A stretch of DNA of 64,000 nt, taken from IMG/VR virus record IMGVR_UViG_3300031456_000001, positions 21,080 through 85,079 of that record; one strand, 5' to 3'. Each line of letters opens with the position of its first letter. Position 1 is the first letter of the stretch. Position numbers and translations under genes: made by a program. This document shows positions 63,905 to 64,000 of this stretch, one piece after another. This DNA comes from a virus. The notes beneath the pieces were generated by a model that did not search any database, was not told the DNA's origin, and worked only from the letters and a program-made list of their open reading frames with translations.

Positions 63905-64000
63905 GCTGAAACTCCCTCGCCGAAACCCTTGACGTATGGAGCCGCAAAGTGCTTACGGCGCTGCGGCCAGAGTACCGGTTGGCGATCACGGCGTACAGCG
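63901..64000 (-). CDS. 3' end of the upstream gene, probably terminase large subunit
   Basis: Only 33 codons are inside the window (reading AAPYVKGFGEGVSA at the end). The stop TGA (63901-63903) overlaps the portal GTG. Terminases normally stand directly before the portal, and the overlap shows a real coding end. Sequence alone does not prove the identity. Confidence 0.45.
   Translation of the reverse strand, partial: AVRRDRQPVLWPQRRKHFAAPYVKGFGEGVSA

Noticed and set aside
1-64000. tRNA, rRNA or IS elements
   Set aside because: No cloverleaf-type segment, CCA end, transposase motif or terminal repeat pair was seen by eye. A tRNAscan or covariance search would be decisive.

Overview
The window is 64 kb of a high-GC, tailed, dsDNA actinobacteriophage genome (siphovirus type; a prophage copy cannot be excluded). 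The evidence is a complete HK97-like head gene set with a long tail tape-measure gene, GTG/TTG starts, and dense GTGA/ATGA/TGATG stop-start overlaps. Codon use is strongly G/C at third positions. The host is probably a high-GC actinomycete, but nothing here fixes the genus. No rRNA, tRNA, CRISPR array, IS element or integrase was found. Both ends cut genes: an unknown gene at base 1 and probably the terminase tail at base 64000.

Layout. (1) 1-6215, minus strand: HTH regulator, prim-pol primase, RepA-like ATPase, an origin-like gap (3347-3696, with a perfect DnaA-type 9-mer), a ribbon-helix-helix protein, a TcmP-like protein and a ParB/Gp37-Gp68 (DUF5131) radical-SAM-like fusion. (2) 6216-14343, minus: small, mostly unknown accessory genes with several membrane proteins, a lipoprotein and zinc-ribbon proteins, separated by hairpins and C-rich leaders. 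(3) 14492-20952, plus: DNA metabolism, with a DNA-binding protein, Cas4/RecB-like nuclease, phiC31 gp3-like protein (recombination directionality factor family), DnaQ-like exonuclease and SSB. (4) 21013-30131, plus: a sugar/glycosyltransferase island with four to five glycosyltransferase-like proteins, two SDR epimerases and a SAM methyltransferase. (5) 30128-33904, minus: small genes and a RuvC-like resolvase. (6) 34053-36378, minus: lysis cassette (holin-like membrane proteins, M15-like endolysin). (7) 36410-64000, minus, read right to left: portal, a giant set of HPR-domain proteins linked by two candidate -1 frameshifts, scaffold, capsid, connectors, tail tube, frameshifted tail chaperone, tape measure and tail tip.

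Regulation. A recurrent element of about 30 bp, TTGACA-N7-TGACA followed by a TANNNT -10 at 18 nt from the TTGACA, lies before many transcription units on both strands. It looks like a phage-wide promoter/operator family.

Most unusual points: (a) two slippery heptamers (CCCAAAA and GGGAAAA), each six bases before the same GC hairpin, that would fuse three consecutive reading frames behind the portal into one product of about 1.87 k residues; (b) a 1270-codon frame that has swallowed a promoter and two Shine-Dalgarno/GTG starts; (c) the ParB-DUF5131 plus TcmP-like pair; (d) 6-7 codon micro-ORFs beginning ATGATCAT and coupled between tail and head genes; (e) the repeated promoter/operator family.
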